This document shows positions 1 through 7,796 of a stretch of DNA of 51,223 nucleotides, one piece after another. Location: positions 1 through 51,223 of the forward strand of contig CALBSC010000046.1 in the NCBI GenBank assembly GCA_937927685.1, read 5' to 3'. The translations under genes and the position numbers were made by a program. This DNA comes from an uncultured Burkholderiales bacterium (GTDB lineage Bacteria; Pseudomonadota; Gammaproteobacteria; Burkholderiales; Burkholderiaceae_C). The notes below the pieces were generated by a model that worked only from the letters and a program-made list of their open reading frames with translations, did not search any database and was not told the origin of the DNA. Position 1 is the stretch's first letter; each line of letters opens with the position of its first letter.

Positions 1-54
<54 letters not shown>

Positions 55-61
55 ATATTCA

Positions 62-93
62 AACCCCAACCACTCTCGGTTGGGGTTTTTTCT
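62..93 (+). terminator. Rho-independent terminator of tRNA-Phe
   Basis: AACCCCAACC (62-71) and GGTTGGGGTT (78-87) form a perfect 10-bp stem with a 6-nt loop, followed by a run of T. It sits 8 bp after the tRNA CCA end and closes that transcript. Confidence 0.9.
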
Positions 94-359
94 TATCTGC
101 TCCCGCCAGACCCTGCGAACACGCGCGGAACGCTGAGTAGGCTTGCGGACTTCGCCGGTCTGGCTGGCTACCCATCTGTGGCCACATGGCACTCTCTCCG
201 GGCCATTTCTCTCCTTTTCCTCTCCGCCGAAAAGCGGCCCGAAGTCCGCAGGCGTCACGCTCGCGACCTATGTAAATCAACGGCTTGCGAGTTGATCGAT
301 CAAGCGGTTGTTTTCTTGAATTGGTAGGATGACCATTTACGCATCCTTCAGGAGAGGCC
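94..359. other. intergenic region, no gene recognised
   Basis: I see no convincing gene here. The open frame covering 10-327 runs through the tRNA and its terminator and has no ribosome-binding site, so it is not real. Two structures stand out. An 11-bp inverted repeat TGCGGACTTCG pairs 144-154 with 240-250. A perfect palindrome TTGATCGATCAA lies at 292-303, about 55 bp before the next start codon, where it could be an operator. Confidence 0.4.
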
Positions 360-593
360 ATGGGAATCATCGATCAAACGACATATACCCTCACTTGCCC
401 GAAATGTGTTGCCAGCGAGTCGCAGAAAGTCCTCGACAAAGGCTCCAACTGGAACGGTTCATGGTGGCAAAGCGGTGCGAGCTTCACGCACTTCCAAACA
501 ACCTGGGATGGCGAAGGTGGGTCTGTTGAGCCCAAGCTGTCCATCGCGACTTGCAATAGTTGTCAGTCCAAGGCCCAGGTTGCCATCAGCTGA
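360..593 (+). CDS. small zinc-ribbon-like protein, function unknown
   Basis: This 77-residue protein is supported by an AGGAG ribosome-binding site at about 351-355 ahead of the ATG. It carries two CxxC pairs, CPKC at residues 13-16 and CNSC at 65-68. They would place four cysteines for one zinc ion in a rubredoxin- or zinc-ribbon-like fold. The middle is rich in Trp, Gly and Ser. It is transcribed away from the tRNA and toward the convergent recombinase cassette, so it may be the last host gene before the prophage. No family name is recognised; a nucleic-acid or regulatory partner role would be a guess. Confidence 0.6.
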   Translation: MGIIDQTTYTLTCPKCVASESQKVLDKGSNWNGSWWQSGASFTHFQTTWDGEGGSVEPKLSIATCNSCQSKAQVAIS

Positions 594-650
594 CGGGTAA
601 ATTTTGAAAGCTGCTTTGGCTAGGTGCCCTCCATGACGTGGGCGCTGCCG

Positions 651-1091
651 TCAGGACTCCTTGGTGTTCAGGATTGCCCGCTGCTCATCCCAGAGCAGCG
701 GCGTGCCAGATGCCAGATCAAACAGCGTCACCTCCGAAGACAGCGTTTCGTCCAGGATGGCGGCAACGATGTCCGGCGCCAGCGTGGTCAGGTTCACCAT
801 CCGGCTCACGTACGCCCGATCCATGCCCTCACGCTCGGCGACCTCGGTCAGGCTTTCTGCCTCCCCGGATGCCAGCATCGCCAACCACCGGTGACCTCGC
901 GCCAGCGCCATTTGGATGGGCGTTGGTTTGTCATTGATCGGCCTGGGCTTCAGGGTGTTGCCGTCAGGCAGCCGCACCACCTTGCGGCCGCCACGCCGCT
1001 TGATCTGGATAGGTACCGACAAGGTCAACCGTCCATCGCTGGCGCTGACCACATCGGGCTGCCCGGTCTTTTCGATGCGCACCTCATTCAT
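651..1091 (-). CDS. ParB/KorB-type HTH protein linked to the recombinase
   Basis: A 146-residue protein whose ATG overlaps the recombinase stop codon (ATGA), so the two are translationally coupled. The central part, about residues 78-105 (SLTEVAEREGMDRAYVSRM), reads as a helix-turn-helix of the kind found in ParB/KorB proteins. The N-terminal half is basic (IKRRGGRK). Proteins of this type commonly follow large serine recombinases of the DUF2924-associated class. I infer a DNA-binding accessory role, for example a directionality or control factor. It is the last gene of the minus-strand cassette and lies at the presumed left end of the prophage. Confidence 0.7.
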   Translation of the reverse strand: MNEVRIEKTGQPDVVSASDGRLTLSVPIQIKRRGGRKVVRLPDGNTLKPRPINDKPTPIQMALARGHRWLAMLASGEAESLTEVAEREGMDRAYVSRMVNLTTLAPDIVAAILDETLSSEVTLFDLASGTPLLWDEQRAILNTKES

Positions 1092-2446
1092 GCTGCGACC
1101 TCCGCTGCTTCCTTGGCCGGCTCCGGCCGCAACTCAAGCACCAGTCGCTCGATGCCGTTCGGCCGTAGTCGGACCTCAAGATCGGTGGGCGAGACGATCA
1201 CCTTCTCGATCAGCAATTTGAAAATCCGGGTCTGCTCGGCCGGAAACAGCTGATCCCAGATTGCATCGATGCGCGTCATGGCGACCGTCACCTTGGCTTC
1301 GTCCAATGTCGGGTCCAGCTTGACCGCGCGCGGCAGGATGTCGGCCAACAAGTCCGGTGAGCGCAAGATCGATCGCACCTGATCAAACACGGCGGCCTCC
1401 AACTCGGCAGCCGGCAGGCGTGGCAGCCCCGAGGCGCCGGCATGCTCTTTGGCATCGCGCTGCGGGATATAGTAGCGATACCGTCGCCCGTTGCTCTTCT
1501 TGACCGTGTGCCATGGTGACAAGGCCCGTCCATCATTGCCGAAGACCATGCCCTTGAGCAGGAATGGCACCTTCGAGCGGGTGTTATTGCCACGGACACG
1601 GCTGTTGGTCGACAGGATCGCATGCGCTTTGTCCCACCACTCCTGCTCGACAATGGGGAGGTGCTCGGCCGGATACCACTGATCTTTGTGGCGCAGTTCG
1701 CCGAGGTAGGTCCGGTTATGGAGCAGCGCGTACACGAGAGTCTTGTCGATCAGTTTGCCCTCCCGCACGCGGCCATCCTGCGTGGTCCATGATTTCGAGG
1801 TGACGCCGTCCAGGCGGAGTTCCTTGACCAGCAAGGTGCTCGACCCCAATTCCACAAACCGTCGGAAAATGTGCTGGACTACCTTGGCTTCCGCCTTGTT
1901 TGGCACCAGACGCCGGTTCTCGACGTCGTAGCCCAGCGGGGGAATGCCGCCCATCCACATACCTTTACGCTTGCTGGCAGCGATCTTGTCGCGGATGCGC
2001 TCGCCGGTGACCTCGCGTTCGAACTGCGCGAAGGACAGTAGGATGTTCAGCATCAAGCGGCCCATGGATGTGGTCGTGTTGAACTGCTGGGTCACCGACA
2101 CGAAGGACACCCCGTGCCGCTCGAAGACATCGACCATCTTGGAAAAGTCAGTGAGGCTGCGCGTCAGCCGGTCGATTTTGTAGATCACCACCACGTCAAT
2201 CAGCCCGGCCTCGATGTCCACCATCAACCGGCGTAGCGCGGGGCGCTCCATGTTCCCGCCGGAAAACGCCGGGTCGTCATAGTCATCGGCCACCGGAATC
2301 CAGCCCTCGGCACGCTGGCTGGCAATGTAGGCATGGCCGGCGTCACGCTGGGCGTCGATGGAGTTGTATTCCTGATCGAGGCCCTCGTCAGTGGATTTGC
2401 GCGTGTAGACCGCGCAGCGCATCCGGCGCTTGAGAACCTCGCTCAT
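1088..2446 (-). CDS. large serine recombinase (putative prophage integrase)
   Basis: A 452-residue site-specific recombinase. The resolvase-type catalytic domain occupies about residues 9-155. It has the nucleophile in YTRKSTDE (Ser18) and the arginine-rich motif YKIDRLTRS. A recombinase domain follows (GYDVENRRLVPNKAEA, about 175-260), then a C-terminal DNA-binding part. A GGGAGG ribosome-binding site precedes the ATG, and the start overlaps the DUF2924 stop by 4 bp. No tyrosine integrase is present in the prophage, so this enzyme is the likely integrase. Serine integrases use short att cores, which explains why no tRNA duplication is seen. The family and activity are secure; the role in integrating this element is inferred. 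Confidence 0.92.
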   Translation of the reverse strand: MSEVLKRRMRCAVYTRKSTDEGLDQEYNSIDAQRDAGHAYIASQRAEGWIPVADDYDDPAFSGGNMERPALRRLMVDIEAGLIDVVVIYKIDRLTRSLTDFSKMVDVFERHGVSFVSVTQQFNTTTSMGRLMLNILLSFAQFEREVTGERIRDKIAASKRKGMWMGGIPPLGYDVENRRLVPNKAEAKVVQHIFRRFVELGSSTLLVKELRLDGVTSKSWTTQDGRVREGKLIDKTLVYALLHNRTYLGELRHKDQWYPAEHLPIVEQEWWDKAHAILSTNSRVRGNNTRSKVPFLLKGMVFGNDGRALSPWHTVKKSNGRRYRYYIPQRDAKEHAGASGLPRLPAAELEAAVFDQVRSILRSPDLLADILPRAVKLDPTLDEAKVTVAMTRIDAIWDQLFPAEQTRIFKLLIEKVIVSPTDLEVRLRPNGIERLVLELRPEPAKEAAEVAA

Positions 2447-2949
2447 CGGCGACCTCCCTTACTGGCCGACTTCCTGGGCCGGACGTTGGTCTTCAAGCCA
2501 AAAAACACAGGCCCCGACCACCGAGTGCCGGTGATCTCACGCGCCAGTTGCGATAGGCTGGTGTAGGGCTGGCCGCCGTGCAGAAAGGTGCCGTCGGCCT
2601 GGACAACCACTTCGTGGTCAATGCCCTGGTAGTGCCGGCACAGCACCGTGCCCGGGGTTAGTGCGTAATCGGCTGACCGGGTCTGTGATTTCTGCTTGCC
2701 AATCTCAAGCAGGTTGTCGATGCGGCGCTGATTGCGCTCGAGCAGGTTGCGATCCGTCTTACGACATTCGATGATCTGCAGCTTGTAGGCAATCCGGCGC
2801 TCGAGGAATTGCCGGTTGTGCGTCGGGGTGTCCCCTCCAAACAGGCGCCGCCAGAGCGATTTGATCTCCGGCATGCCCAGCTTGGGCAGGTTGGAAATTT
2901 GCGCCACGACCGTGTCGGGCGTGGGGGCTATGGTGATTCGAGGTTTCAT
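2443..2949 (-). CDS. DUF2924 domain protein
   Basis: A 168-residue basic protein. It starts with ATG directly after the stop of the upstream small gene (TGAATG) and has GGAG 6 bp before the start. The composition and segments such as EIKSLWRRLFGG and LERRIAYKLQ, with the C-terminal RHYQGIDHEVVVQADG strand region, match DUF2924. That family is found almost only next to large serine recombinases, so it is probably a recombination cofactor. The exact job is unknown. A copy of the four-copy promoter-like element lies 35 bp upstream (2985-3014), suggesting that DUF2924 and the recombinase have their own transcript. Confidence 0.88.
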   Translation of the reverse strand: MKPRITIAPTPDTVVAQISNLPKLGMPEIKSLWRRLFGGDTPTHNRQFLERRIAYKLQIIECRKTDRNLLERNQRRIDNLLEIGKQKSQTRSADYALTPGTVLCRHYQGIDHEVVVQADGTFLHGGQPYTSLSQLAREITGTRWSGPVFFGLKTNVRPRKSASKGGRR

Positions 2950-3165
2950 TCAGGGCTCCATCGATGGGTGGTTGTCGATGTCTGAATGAACGCTCTGTTC
3001 GACCGGAAAGCCAAGTACAAACGGCGTCTCCCGTGGCGTATTTGCGGACTTGGCGAAATCGGGCTGGCGCAAGCGGCAAAGCCCGGTGGCCAAGAGGCCG
3101 GCGAGCTCAGCGCAACGCTGCTCTGCCGTCATTCGTTCGGGTGGGAGGGGGTTGATCTGCAGCAT
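2950..3165 (-). CDS. small protein upstream of the DUF2924/recombinase pair
   Basis: I chose the internal ATG at 3165, which follows AAGGA and gives 71 residues. The longer frame to 3234 has no good start signal. The N-terminal half (LPPERMTAEQRCAELAGLLATGLCRL) is one amphipathic helix pair typical of short proteins at the head of DUF2924/recombinase operons. The tail is poorly structured. The last third of the gene contains the promoter-like element of the next gene. The function is unknown. Confidence 0.65.
   Translation of the reverse strand: MLQINPLPPERMTAEQRCAELAGLLATGLCRLRQPDFAKSANTPRETPFVLGFPVEQSVHSDIDNHPSMEP
2985..3014 (-). promoter_or_regulatory. promoter-like element, copy A
   Basis: On the minus strand TTGGCT (3009-3014), an 18-bp spacer ending in GAGCG, and TTCATT (2985-2990). 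The element lies 35 bp before the DUF2924 start and inside the upstream small gene. Three other copies with the same spacing occur at 18504, 18760 and 49343. On the plus strand the core reads GAACGCTCTGTTC, an interrupted inverted repeat. Confidence 0.55.
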
Positions 3166-3297
3166 CGGTAGCAGTCCTTTTTTGTCAAAATCACATGAAG
3201 TGAAATTGTCCGGATGGACTACCGCCGACACCATGAGGGAGTTTCAGATGAGTGCGGGCTCGTGCGGGTTGGCGCGAAAATTGAGGCGCGGTAGCGC
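3166..3297. promoter_or_regulatory. intergenic region with weak terminator and operator-like repeat
   Basis: A GGCGC/GCGCC hairpin (3285-3289 with 3294-3298), read leftward and followed by TCAATTTT, lies directly after the ImmA gene and can act as its terminator. TCACATGAAGTGA at 3191-3203 is an interrupted inverted repeat just upstream of the small gene and could be an operator. No clear sigma-70 promoter is visible. Confidence 0.35.
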
Positions 3298-4212
3298 CTA
3301 CTTTCTGACCGGATACTGGCCGTTGCGGATGAAGCGATCGTAGGTGTCTTCCTCCGGCTCCTCGTCGTCGTGGCGCGCTCCCTGCCACTCGGCCTCAGGC
3401 AGCAGTAGCAAGGTCAGCGTGTAGTCGTACTGGCCCGCGACCCGTGTCAATTCAGTGACCGGCATGCTGGCAGGTTCGCGGGCAAACCAAGACTGAGCAC
3501 GCCCCGTTCGACTGTCGGTGCCCTCAAAAGCGTTGTAGCTGTGCGCCAGCGCATCGTGCGGCAGCTCGATGGTGTTCTTGCGCGTCGCGAAGTAGGCACC
3601 GGACTTGAGGGCCGCCTTGTTCGACTTGGCCCAGAGCATGTGATCGTCGCGGCTGGCCACCAGTATGGCGCGCTTTGGTGCTATTTCAGTCCAGCGCAGG
3701 GCGGCAGCCGTCAGCGACACCCCATAGCGGTCGGCACAATGGCCCAGAAGATCGAAGCTGATCGGCTGGCCATCCACCTGGCGCCGAAAGTCGTCGAGCG
3801 GCATCAGCAAGGTCGAGGCAAACAAGTCCGCCTCTGCCTCGATGTCGCGCTCGTTGTTATCCCCTGTCTCGATATCGCCGTCGCCGCACTCGAATAGGTC
3901 CTGCTGGTGGCGGTGCAGGATGTAGTGACCGAACTCATGCGCGATCGTGAACCGTTTCCGGCCTTCCGACGTGGTGGCGCGGTTGTAGAGGACCAACCAC
4001 TTCGAGCGTGACTTGTTGGCCTTCAGCAGACCATCGAAACCATCCAGATCTTCGCCCAGGACCTTGTCGATCGGGGAGTCTGCGAAGCACTGGCGTGAAT
4101 ACTCCAGCGCCAGCTCATCAACCTTGACCGGAAAGCGCTCCGCACCAAGAACCATGTTGAGCATGGACGAGATGCGGTTGGCCTCGGCCATGGGCTTTTT
4201 CGGGTCCGTCAT
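3298..4212 (-). CDS. ImmA/IrrE-family metallopeptidase (anti-repressor protease)
   Basis: A 304-residue protein with the zinc-protease signature HEFGH at residues 92-96. A downstream acidic segment (NERDIEAEADLFAS, about 119-132) supplies the third ligand. This is the ImmA/IrrE layout (PF06114), followed by a family-variable C-terminal domain. The ATG overlaps the repressor stop by 4 bp, so repressor and protease are made from one message. In ICEBs1 and related phages, ImmA cleaves its XRE partner to release the lytic genes after DNA damage. The same switch is inferred here. Confidence 0.9.
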   Translation of the reverse strand: MTDPKKPMAEANRISSMLNMVLGAERFPVKVDELALEYSRQCFADSPIDKVLGEDLDGFDGLLKANKSRSKWLVLYNRATTSEGRKRFTIAHEFGHYILHRHQQDLFECGDGDIETGDNNERDIEAEADLFASTLLMPLDDFRRQVDGQPISFDLLGHCADRYGVSLTAAALRWTEIAPKRAILVASRDDHMLWAKSNKAALKSGAYFATRKNTIELPHDALAHSYNAFEGTDSRTGRAQSWFAREPASMPVTELTRVAGQYDYTLTLLLLPEAEWQGARHDDEEPEEDTYDRFIRNGQYPVRK

Positions 4213-4529
4213 TCATCTTCCCAGGCATCGAGAATCTTGCGGATCTTCTTCTTGTCCGGCTCGGACATGTTCTTGTACTTACGGAAGAAAGCCTCATCCA
4301 GCACCTCCTCGTCAGGAGTGGTGGCCGACTCGGTCAGCAGAAATTCGGTGGTGACATCGAGGACGGCGGCGATTTTTCCGATCTTCTCGGCCGAGGGTTT
4401 TGGGTCGTCCTTGTTTTCCAGCTCCCAGATGTAACTCTTGCTCGATTCCGTCAGCTCGGCTAGCTGATCCAGGCTGAACTTCTTCTGCTTGCGCAATGTA
4501 CGGATCTTGTCCCCCAGGGGCGATGGCAC
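4209..4529 (-). CDS. XRE-family repressor (ImmR-like)
   Basis: The reading frame is open to 4604, but the start is most likely the GTG at 4529: GAGGAG lies 5 bp upstream, and a TAATAT -10 hexamer lies inside the longer frame. This gives 106 residues. An N-terminal HTH_3 domain (LGDKIRTLRKQ, then LDQLAELTESSKSYIWELE) is followed by a linker and an acidic, lysine-rich C-terminus. It is cotranscribed with the ImmA protease and faces a divergent promoter carrying palindromic CCGAAC sites. It is the probable lysogeny repressor. Confidence 0.9.
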   Translation of the reverse strand: MPSPLGDKIRTLRKQKKFSLDQLAELTESSKSYIWELENKDDPKPSAEKIGKIAAVLDVTTEFLLTESATTPDEEVLDEAFFRKYKNMSEPDKKKIRKILDAWEDE

Positions 4530-4563
4530 GTTGCTCTCCTCATGTGTTGGCGTCAGACCGAAA

Positions 4564-4569
4564 ATATTA
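4564..4569 (-). promoter_or_regulatory. -10 box of the repressor promoter
   Basis: TAATAT on the minus strand lies 35 bp before the GTG start of the XRE gene. No good -35 is seen. The sequence just upstream (4577-4592) contains ACCGAAC, a half-site of the palindrome at 4635-4650. Repressor binding there would overlap polymerase and allow autoregulation. Confidence 0.5.
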
Positions 4570-4597
4570 CCACCATACCGAACGCTTTCGTACCTGC

Positions 4598-4627
4598 TTG
4601 ACAAACCCCTAATTGGTCCGAGACAAT
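4598..4627 (+). promoter_or_regulatory. rightward promoter of the unknown gene pair
   Basis: TTGACA (4598-4603), an 18-bp spacer and GACAAT (4622-4627) make a good sigma-70 promoter. It drives the genes starting at 4733 and is divergent from the repressor gene. The predicted start point falls at about 4634, directly at the palindromic operator. Confidence 0.75.
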
Positions 4628-4634
4628 CTCAAAT

Positions 4635-4650
4635 GTTCGGTGCACCGAAC
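4635..4650. promoter_or_regulatory. perfect palindromic operator GTTCGGTGCACCGAAC
   Basis: A 16-bp perfect palindrome at the start point of the rightward promoter. A CCGAAC half-site recurs at 4578-4583, between the two divergent promoters. The position and symmetry are those of a dimeric XRE repressor operator, so the adjacent repressor is the obvious ligand. Confidence 0.75.
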
Positions 4651-4732
4651 GAAATCGGTCTATTCTCCTCGGTAAAAAAGGAGCCATAGGGGCTGATACC
4701 AACCCGATCCACACATTGAAGGGGGTACGTAG

Positions 4733-5962
4733 ATGAACGATGCAGAGAACTTGAGCAAGCTCCTGGGCCACCTGCCGCCAGCCGTGTTCCGTGAATTCAT
4801 GACCGAGGAGTTCAACCTGGTCATGCCAGACCTGGACGCCAAGAAGCCGAAAAAGGAGCAGCGAGAACAGATGGAGGCGGTACTCTCTGCACTGGGTGTG
4901 GGCGAGCGGCAGCGGATCGAAGAGGTGGCCGAACGGATTGTGCTGTTGTCTGACGGTGCGGGCCAGGACGTCATCGATGGCTTCAAGGACGACATCTTCG
5001 ATGACGCCGCCCGGGAAGCCTTTGCCGCGATTCCGAACCAGTACCAGCGAGCCCTGTGGCTGCACGCCAATGAGCCCGAGATCTTCGAGGAAGCCCTGAA
5101 CGCACGGCAGGCCGACGTGTTCCGGCAGAGCGCCGCCTGCTACTCGGGTTTCATGGCGCCCGCCAACCTTGCGGTACTCGACGATGCAGCTGCCAAGACG
5201 GCGTTCCACCAGACCGTCGCCCAACAACTCGGTTGCTGCGATGACGCCGTCGCGATCCAGATCTTCAAGCGTCTGCGGCCTGATACGCAGACCGGCGAAG
5301 ACGTGGACCTCTACCAGATCAGCATCCACCACAACCGCCCGCCGGAAATCATCGACTGCGTGCAGGCCAGCGAACTGGTGCCACAAGAGGTGATCCGGGC
5401 GGTGTCATCGCACATCACCTATGAGCCGGCCAATGGACACCTGGAGGTGCTGTCGAAGGATACGGGTGCACGCGAAGCTCTGGCCCGAAGCGTGGCTGAC
5501 TCCCTGCTGCAGTCGCCGATCACCGGCGAGAAGATCCCGCTCAAGCAATACGATTACCAGAGCCTGGCGGCGCCACGAAACTTCGACTTGGCTGGCGAGC
5601 CCGTGGCCTATATCAAGGTCGTGGAGCTCGGCTATTCCGCTGCAAACGGCCGCTCGCTTCTCGTGAAAATCTGGACCAAGGATAGCGACGACATTTACAC
5701 CGCTGCCCGGTCGTTGATCGGCCCCACCTTTGACTTCCGCGATCACCACCTGAACTACGCCAAGCTGTCCATCAAGCTGAAAAAGGTCGGCAAGGACCGC
5801 GCGCGGACGATCACCGTGATCTTGCGTGACGACAACAAGTGCAACATCAAGACGAAGCGGGAAAAGGACCGTGCGTTGTGCGACCGACTGCTGGCCAAAT
5901 GGCATCTGGTAAAGGAGATCGGCCATGTCGTCGAAGTCCCTGCCGACGCAGTCGCTGCTTGA
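4733..5962 (+). CDS. unknown protein A of the operator-controlled pair
   Basis: A 409-residue soluble protein with a GGGGG ribosome-binding site 7 bp before the ATG. I do not recognise a family. The N-terminal 60 residues are helical and charged (DAKKPKKEQREQMEAV). The middle is acidic and helical, with scattered cysteines. The last 130 residues look beta-rich (KIWTKDSDDIYTAARSL, TITVILRDDNKCNIKTKREKD). There is no signal peptide or membrane segment. It is the first gene behind the repressor-controlled promoter and overlaps the next gene by 38 bp, which points to joint function. Candidate roles are lytic-switch control or a host- or phage-interference module, but neither is shown. Confidence 0.75.
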   Translation: MNDAENLSKLLGHLPPAVFREFMTEEFNLVMPDLDAKKPKKEQREQMEAVLSALGVGERQRIEEVAERIVLLSDGAGQDVIDGFKDDIFDDAAREAFAAIPNQYQRALWLHANEPEIFEEALNARQADVFRQSAACYSGFMAPANLAVLDDAAAKTAFHQTVAQQLGCCDDAVAIQIFKRLRPDTQTGEDVDLYQISIHHNRPPEIIDCVQASELVPQEVIRAVSSHITYEPANGHLEVLSKDTGAREALARSVADSLLQSPITGEKIPLKQYDYQSLAAPRNFDLAGEPVAYIKVVELGYSAANGRSLLVKIWTKDSDDIYTAARSLIGPTFDFRDHHLNYAKLSIKLKKVGKDRARTITVILRDDNKCNIKTKREKDRALCDRLLAKWHLVKEIGHVVEVPADAVAA

Positions 5963-6929
5963 GCTGATCGACCTGTTCGAGCAGTCGGGACAGCCGATTC
6001 TCGATGGAGATGGACAGCGGCTGCACGGTGTTCCCGGCTGGGAGCTATCACGCAATTCAACTCTGTCTGACCGTGATTTGGCCGCCTGGACCGAATGTGT
6101 CGGTTATGCCGTTTGCTACCCGGCACCTTGCGGCGACGAGCACATCCTTGTGGACATCGAGGAGGACTCTGATCCAGGGTTGTACCGGTACCGTTGCCCG
6201 GAAACCTTTCGGGTGAAACACATTCCTGCCGAGACAGCTGTCGTCCGTGCGGTCACTGCTACGAAGTTTCTGAACTACCTCGCAGATCTTCTGGATATCC
6301 CGCAGGCGCTACGACGCGGTATCACCACAGCTGCCATCGATGGCGTCCTCTGGCACCTCGGAAAAACACGCGTCGGACTCGTCCATCTCGATGTTTGGCT
6401 GGTTCGTGGCTTCGCTACGCGTACCGATGATGTGTTTCGCCATTTCGAGCAAGCCACTCAGCCAGATATGGGCATCATCTTCACCCTGGGTCCGGCACTG
6501 CACACGGCGGTTCGCCCGCCCAGAAACTACCGGGTCATCCCGTTCAGTAGTGTGGTGGCTCGACATAGCTCCAATCCGACGATCGACACCGACTTGCTCC
6601 ATCGTCTGATGCTCGCAGCGCCAGGAGAAGTTGTCGAGCATTCGCCTGCGGTGAGATTCGATGAATTCACCAGCACGCTGCACATCACCACCCGATCAAT
6701 CGAGCCATGGAAAGTCAGCGGCCCCAAGCAAGCCGCCGTGGTGAAGTACCTGGCCGAGCAATTCGCCAAGGGGCGTCAGCGCGTTTCCGCCGGAGATATC
6801 TTGGTTGCCGCTCACGGGTCGCGGGAGGCCGCACGCGGTAAGCGGGTTCCGAGCATCTTCAGTGGCAACAGCCAGTGGCTGGATTACATCGAGCATGACG
6901 ATGCCGGGTACGGCATCAAGCTGGAGTGA
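5925..6929 (+). CDS. unknown protein B of the operator-controlled pair (possible C-terminal winged helix)
   Basis: A 334-residue protein starting with ATG behind AAAGGAG inside the end of the previous gene. The N-terminal part carries several cysteines (ECVGYAVCYPAPCGDE and YRCPE, about residues 57-92) that might bind zinc. A central mixed region follows. The C-terminus, about 255-334 (GPKQAAVVKYLAEQF, then SAGDILVAAHGS and a closing strand), has the look of a winged-helix DNA-binding domain. If so it could activate the next operon, whose upstream region holds three direct repeats. A terminator follows the gene. The family is not recognised and the domain call is tentative. Confidence 0.72.
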   Translation: MSSKSLPTQSLLELIDLFEQSGQPILDGDGQRLHGVPGWELSRNSTLSDRDLAAWTECVGYAVCYPAPCGDEHILVDIEEDSDPGLYRYRCPETFRVKHIPAETAVVRAVTATKFLNYLADLLDIPQALRRGITTAAIDGVLWHLGKTRVGLVHLDVWLVRGFATRTDDVFRHFEQATQPDMGIIFTLGPALHTAVRPPRNYRVIPFSSVVARHSSNPTIDTDLLHRLMLAAPGEVVEHSPAVRFDEFTSTLHITTRSIEPWKVSGPKQAAVVKYLAEQFAKGRQRVSAGDILVAAHGSREAARGKRVPSIFSGNSQWLDYIEHDDAGYGIKLE

Positions 6930-6957
6930 TTCCGCACGGATATCCATTAACACCCAC

Positions 6958-6980
6958 AGCCGCCTCCGGGCGGTTTTTTG
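6958..6980 (+). terminator. Rho-independent terminator after the unknown pair
   Basis: CCGCC (6960-6964) and GGCGG (6969-6973) around a TCCG tetraloop, followed by six T. It separates the repressor-controlled pair from the replication operon. Confidence 0.85.
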
Positions 6981-7014
6981 CTTTCTGGGCACCGATTTTC
7001 CCCGCAGAAGCTGC

Positions 7015-7058
7015 GCCCGTACATCAGCCCGTACATGGCGGCGGCAGACGCCCGTACA
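7015..7058. repeat. three direct repeats GCCCGTACA
   Basis: Exact 9-bp copies at 7015-7023, 7027-7035 and 7050-7058. The starts are 12 and 23 bp apart, close to one and two helical turns, so all three sit on nearly the same DNA face. They lie between the terminator and the HTH gene, where an activator or the HTH protein itself could bind. I found no further copies in the window. Confidence 0.7.
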
Positions 7059-7111
7059 GGCCAACTTCGAAACTGACCTCACGAATTCGCAACAACCAAA
7101 AGGAGTGCATC

Positions 7112-7324
7112 GTGAGTGTCAAACATCTGAATCAGGGCCAACTGGCTGAACGCTGGGGCCTCAGTGAGGCAACCCTTGAACGCTGGCGTTCCGAGGGTAT
7201 CGGGCCTGTTTTTCTGAAGCTGCAGGGTCGTGTGCTGTACCGCGCCGAAGACATTGAAGCTTTTGAGGCAGAAAGCCTGCGAAAGAGTACCTCTGAACGC
7301 GCCGTCGCGGGAGGTGCCCTGTGA
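7112..7324 (+). CDS. MerR/excisionase-like HTH_17 protein
   Basis: The start is the GTG at 7112 behind AAGGAG, giving 70 residues; the longer frame to 6926 has no start signals. QLAERWGLSEATLERWRSEG followed by the GRVLYRAEDIEAFE wing is the HTH_17 pattern of excisionases and small phage regulators. It heads the replication operon and sits next to the GCCCGTACA repeats, a likely binding target. A clear relative is encoded at 49084-49314. It could be an excisionase or a transcription factor. Confidence 0.8.
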   Translation: MSVKHLNQGQLAERWGLSEATLERWRSEGIGPVFLKLQGRVLYRAEDIEAFEAESLRKSTSERAVAGGAL

Positions 7325-7791
7325 GTCCCATTTCCCCCGATCAGGCATTGGCCACCCCGGCCGGCGAGCTCGCTGCGCTTGCCAGCGAGTCGCTGTTCCA
7401 GCTCAAGAACGACGCTGCTGATCTTCTCGCCGCTGCCAAGGCGATCGTCGAGCACGTCGATCGCGCACTGGATCTCAAGTACGCCGACCGCGCCCACCAA
7501 CTCCGCCTAGCCGCGGGCAAGGACACCGGTGTCGTCCACTTCGACGATGGCCACGTGCGCATCACCGCCGATCTGCCCAAAAAAGTCGATTGGGATCAGA
7601 CGCGCCTCGCCGAAATCACCCGCCGCATTGCCGCCAACGGCGACGACCCCTCCGAGTACGTGGAGATCAGCTACCGGATCTCGGAAACCAAGTTCAACGC
7701 GTGGCCCGAGTCGCTCAAGAGCGCCTTCGCTCCGGCACGCACCCTCAAGACCGGCAAGCCGGGCTTCCGTCTCGCTTTGCTTCAGGAGTAA
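7321..7791 (+). CDS. conserved phage hypothetical in the replication operon
   Basis: A 156-residue protein with a GTG start overlapping the previous stop (GTGA) and a GGGAGG ribosome-binding site. The first 60 residues form Ala/Leu-rich helices. The rest contains VRITADLPKKVDWDQTRLAEI and a C-terminal YVEISYRISETKFNAWPE segment. It is coupled to replication genes and is probably part of that complex. No domain is recognised. Confidence 0.7.
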   Translation: MSPISPDQALATPAGELAALASESLFQLKNDAADLLAAAKAIVEHVDRALDLKYADRAHQLRLAAGKDTGVVHFDDGHVRITADLPKKVDWDQTRLAEITRRIAANGDDPSEYVEISYRISETKFNAWPESLKSAFAPARTLKTGKPGFRLALLQE

Positions 7792-7796
7792 TCGCC

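Noticed and set aside
624..1253. 209-codon open frame on the plus strand
   Set aside because: Opposite to the HTH protein and recombinase, which are coupled and have motifs.
4553..5386. 277-codon open frame on the minus strand
   Set aside because: Antisense to the first unknown gene, which has a promoter and ribosome-binding site. The frame also crosses the operator region.
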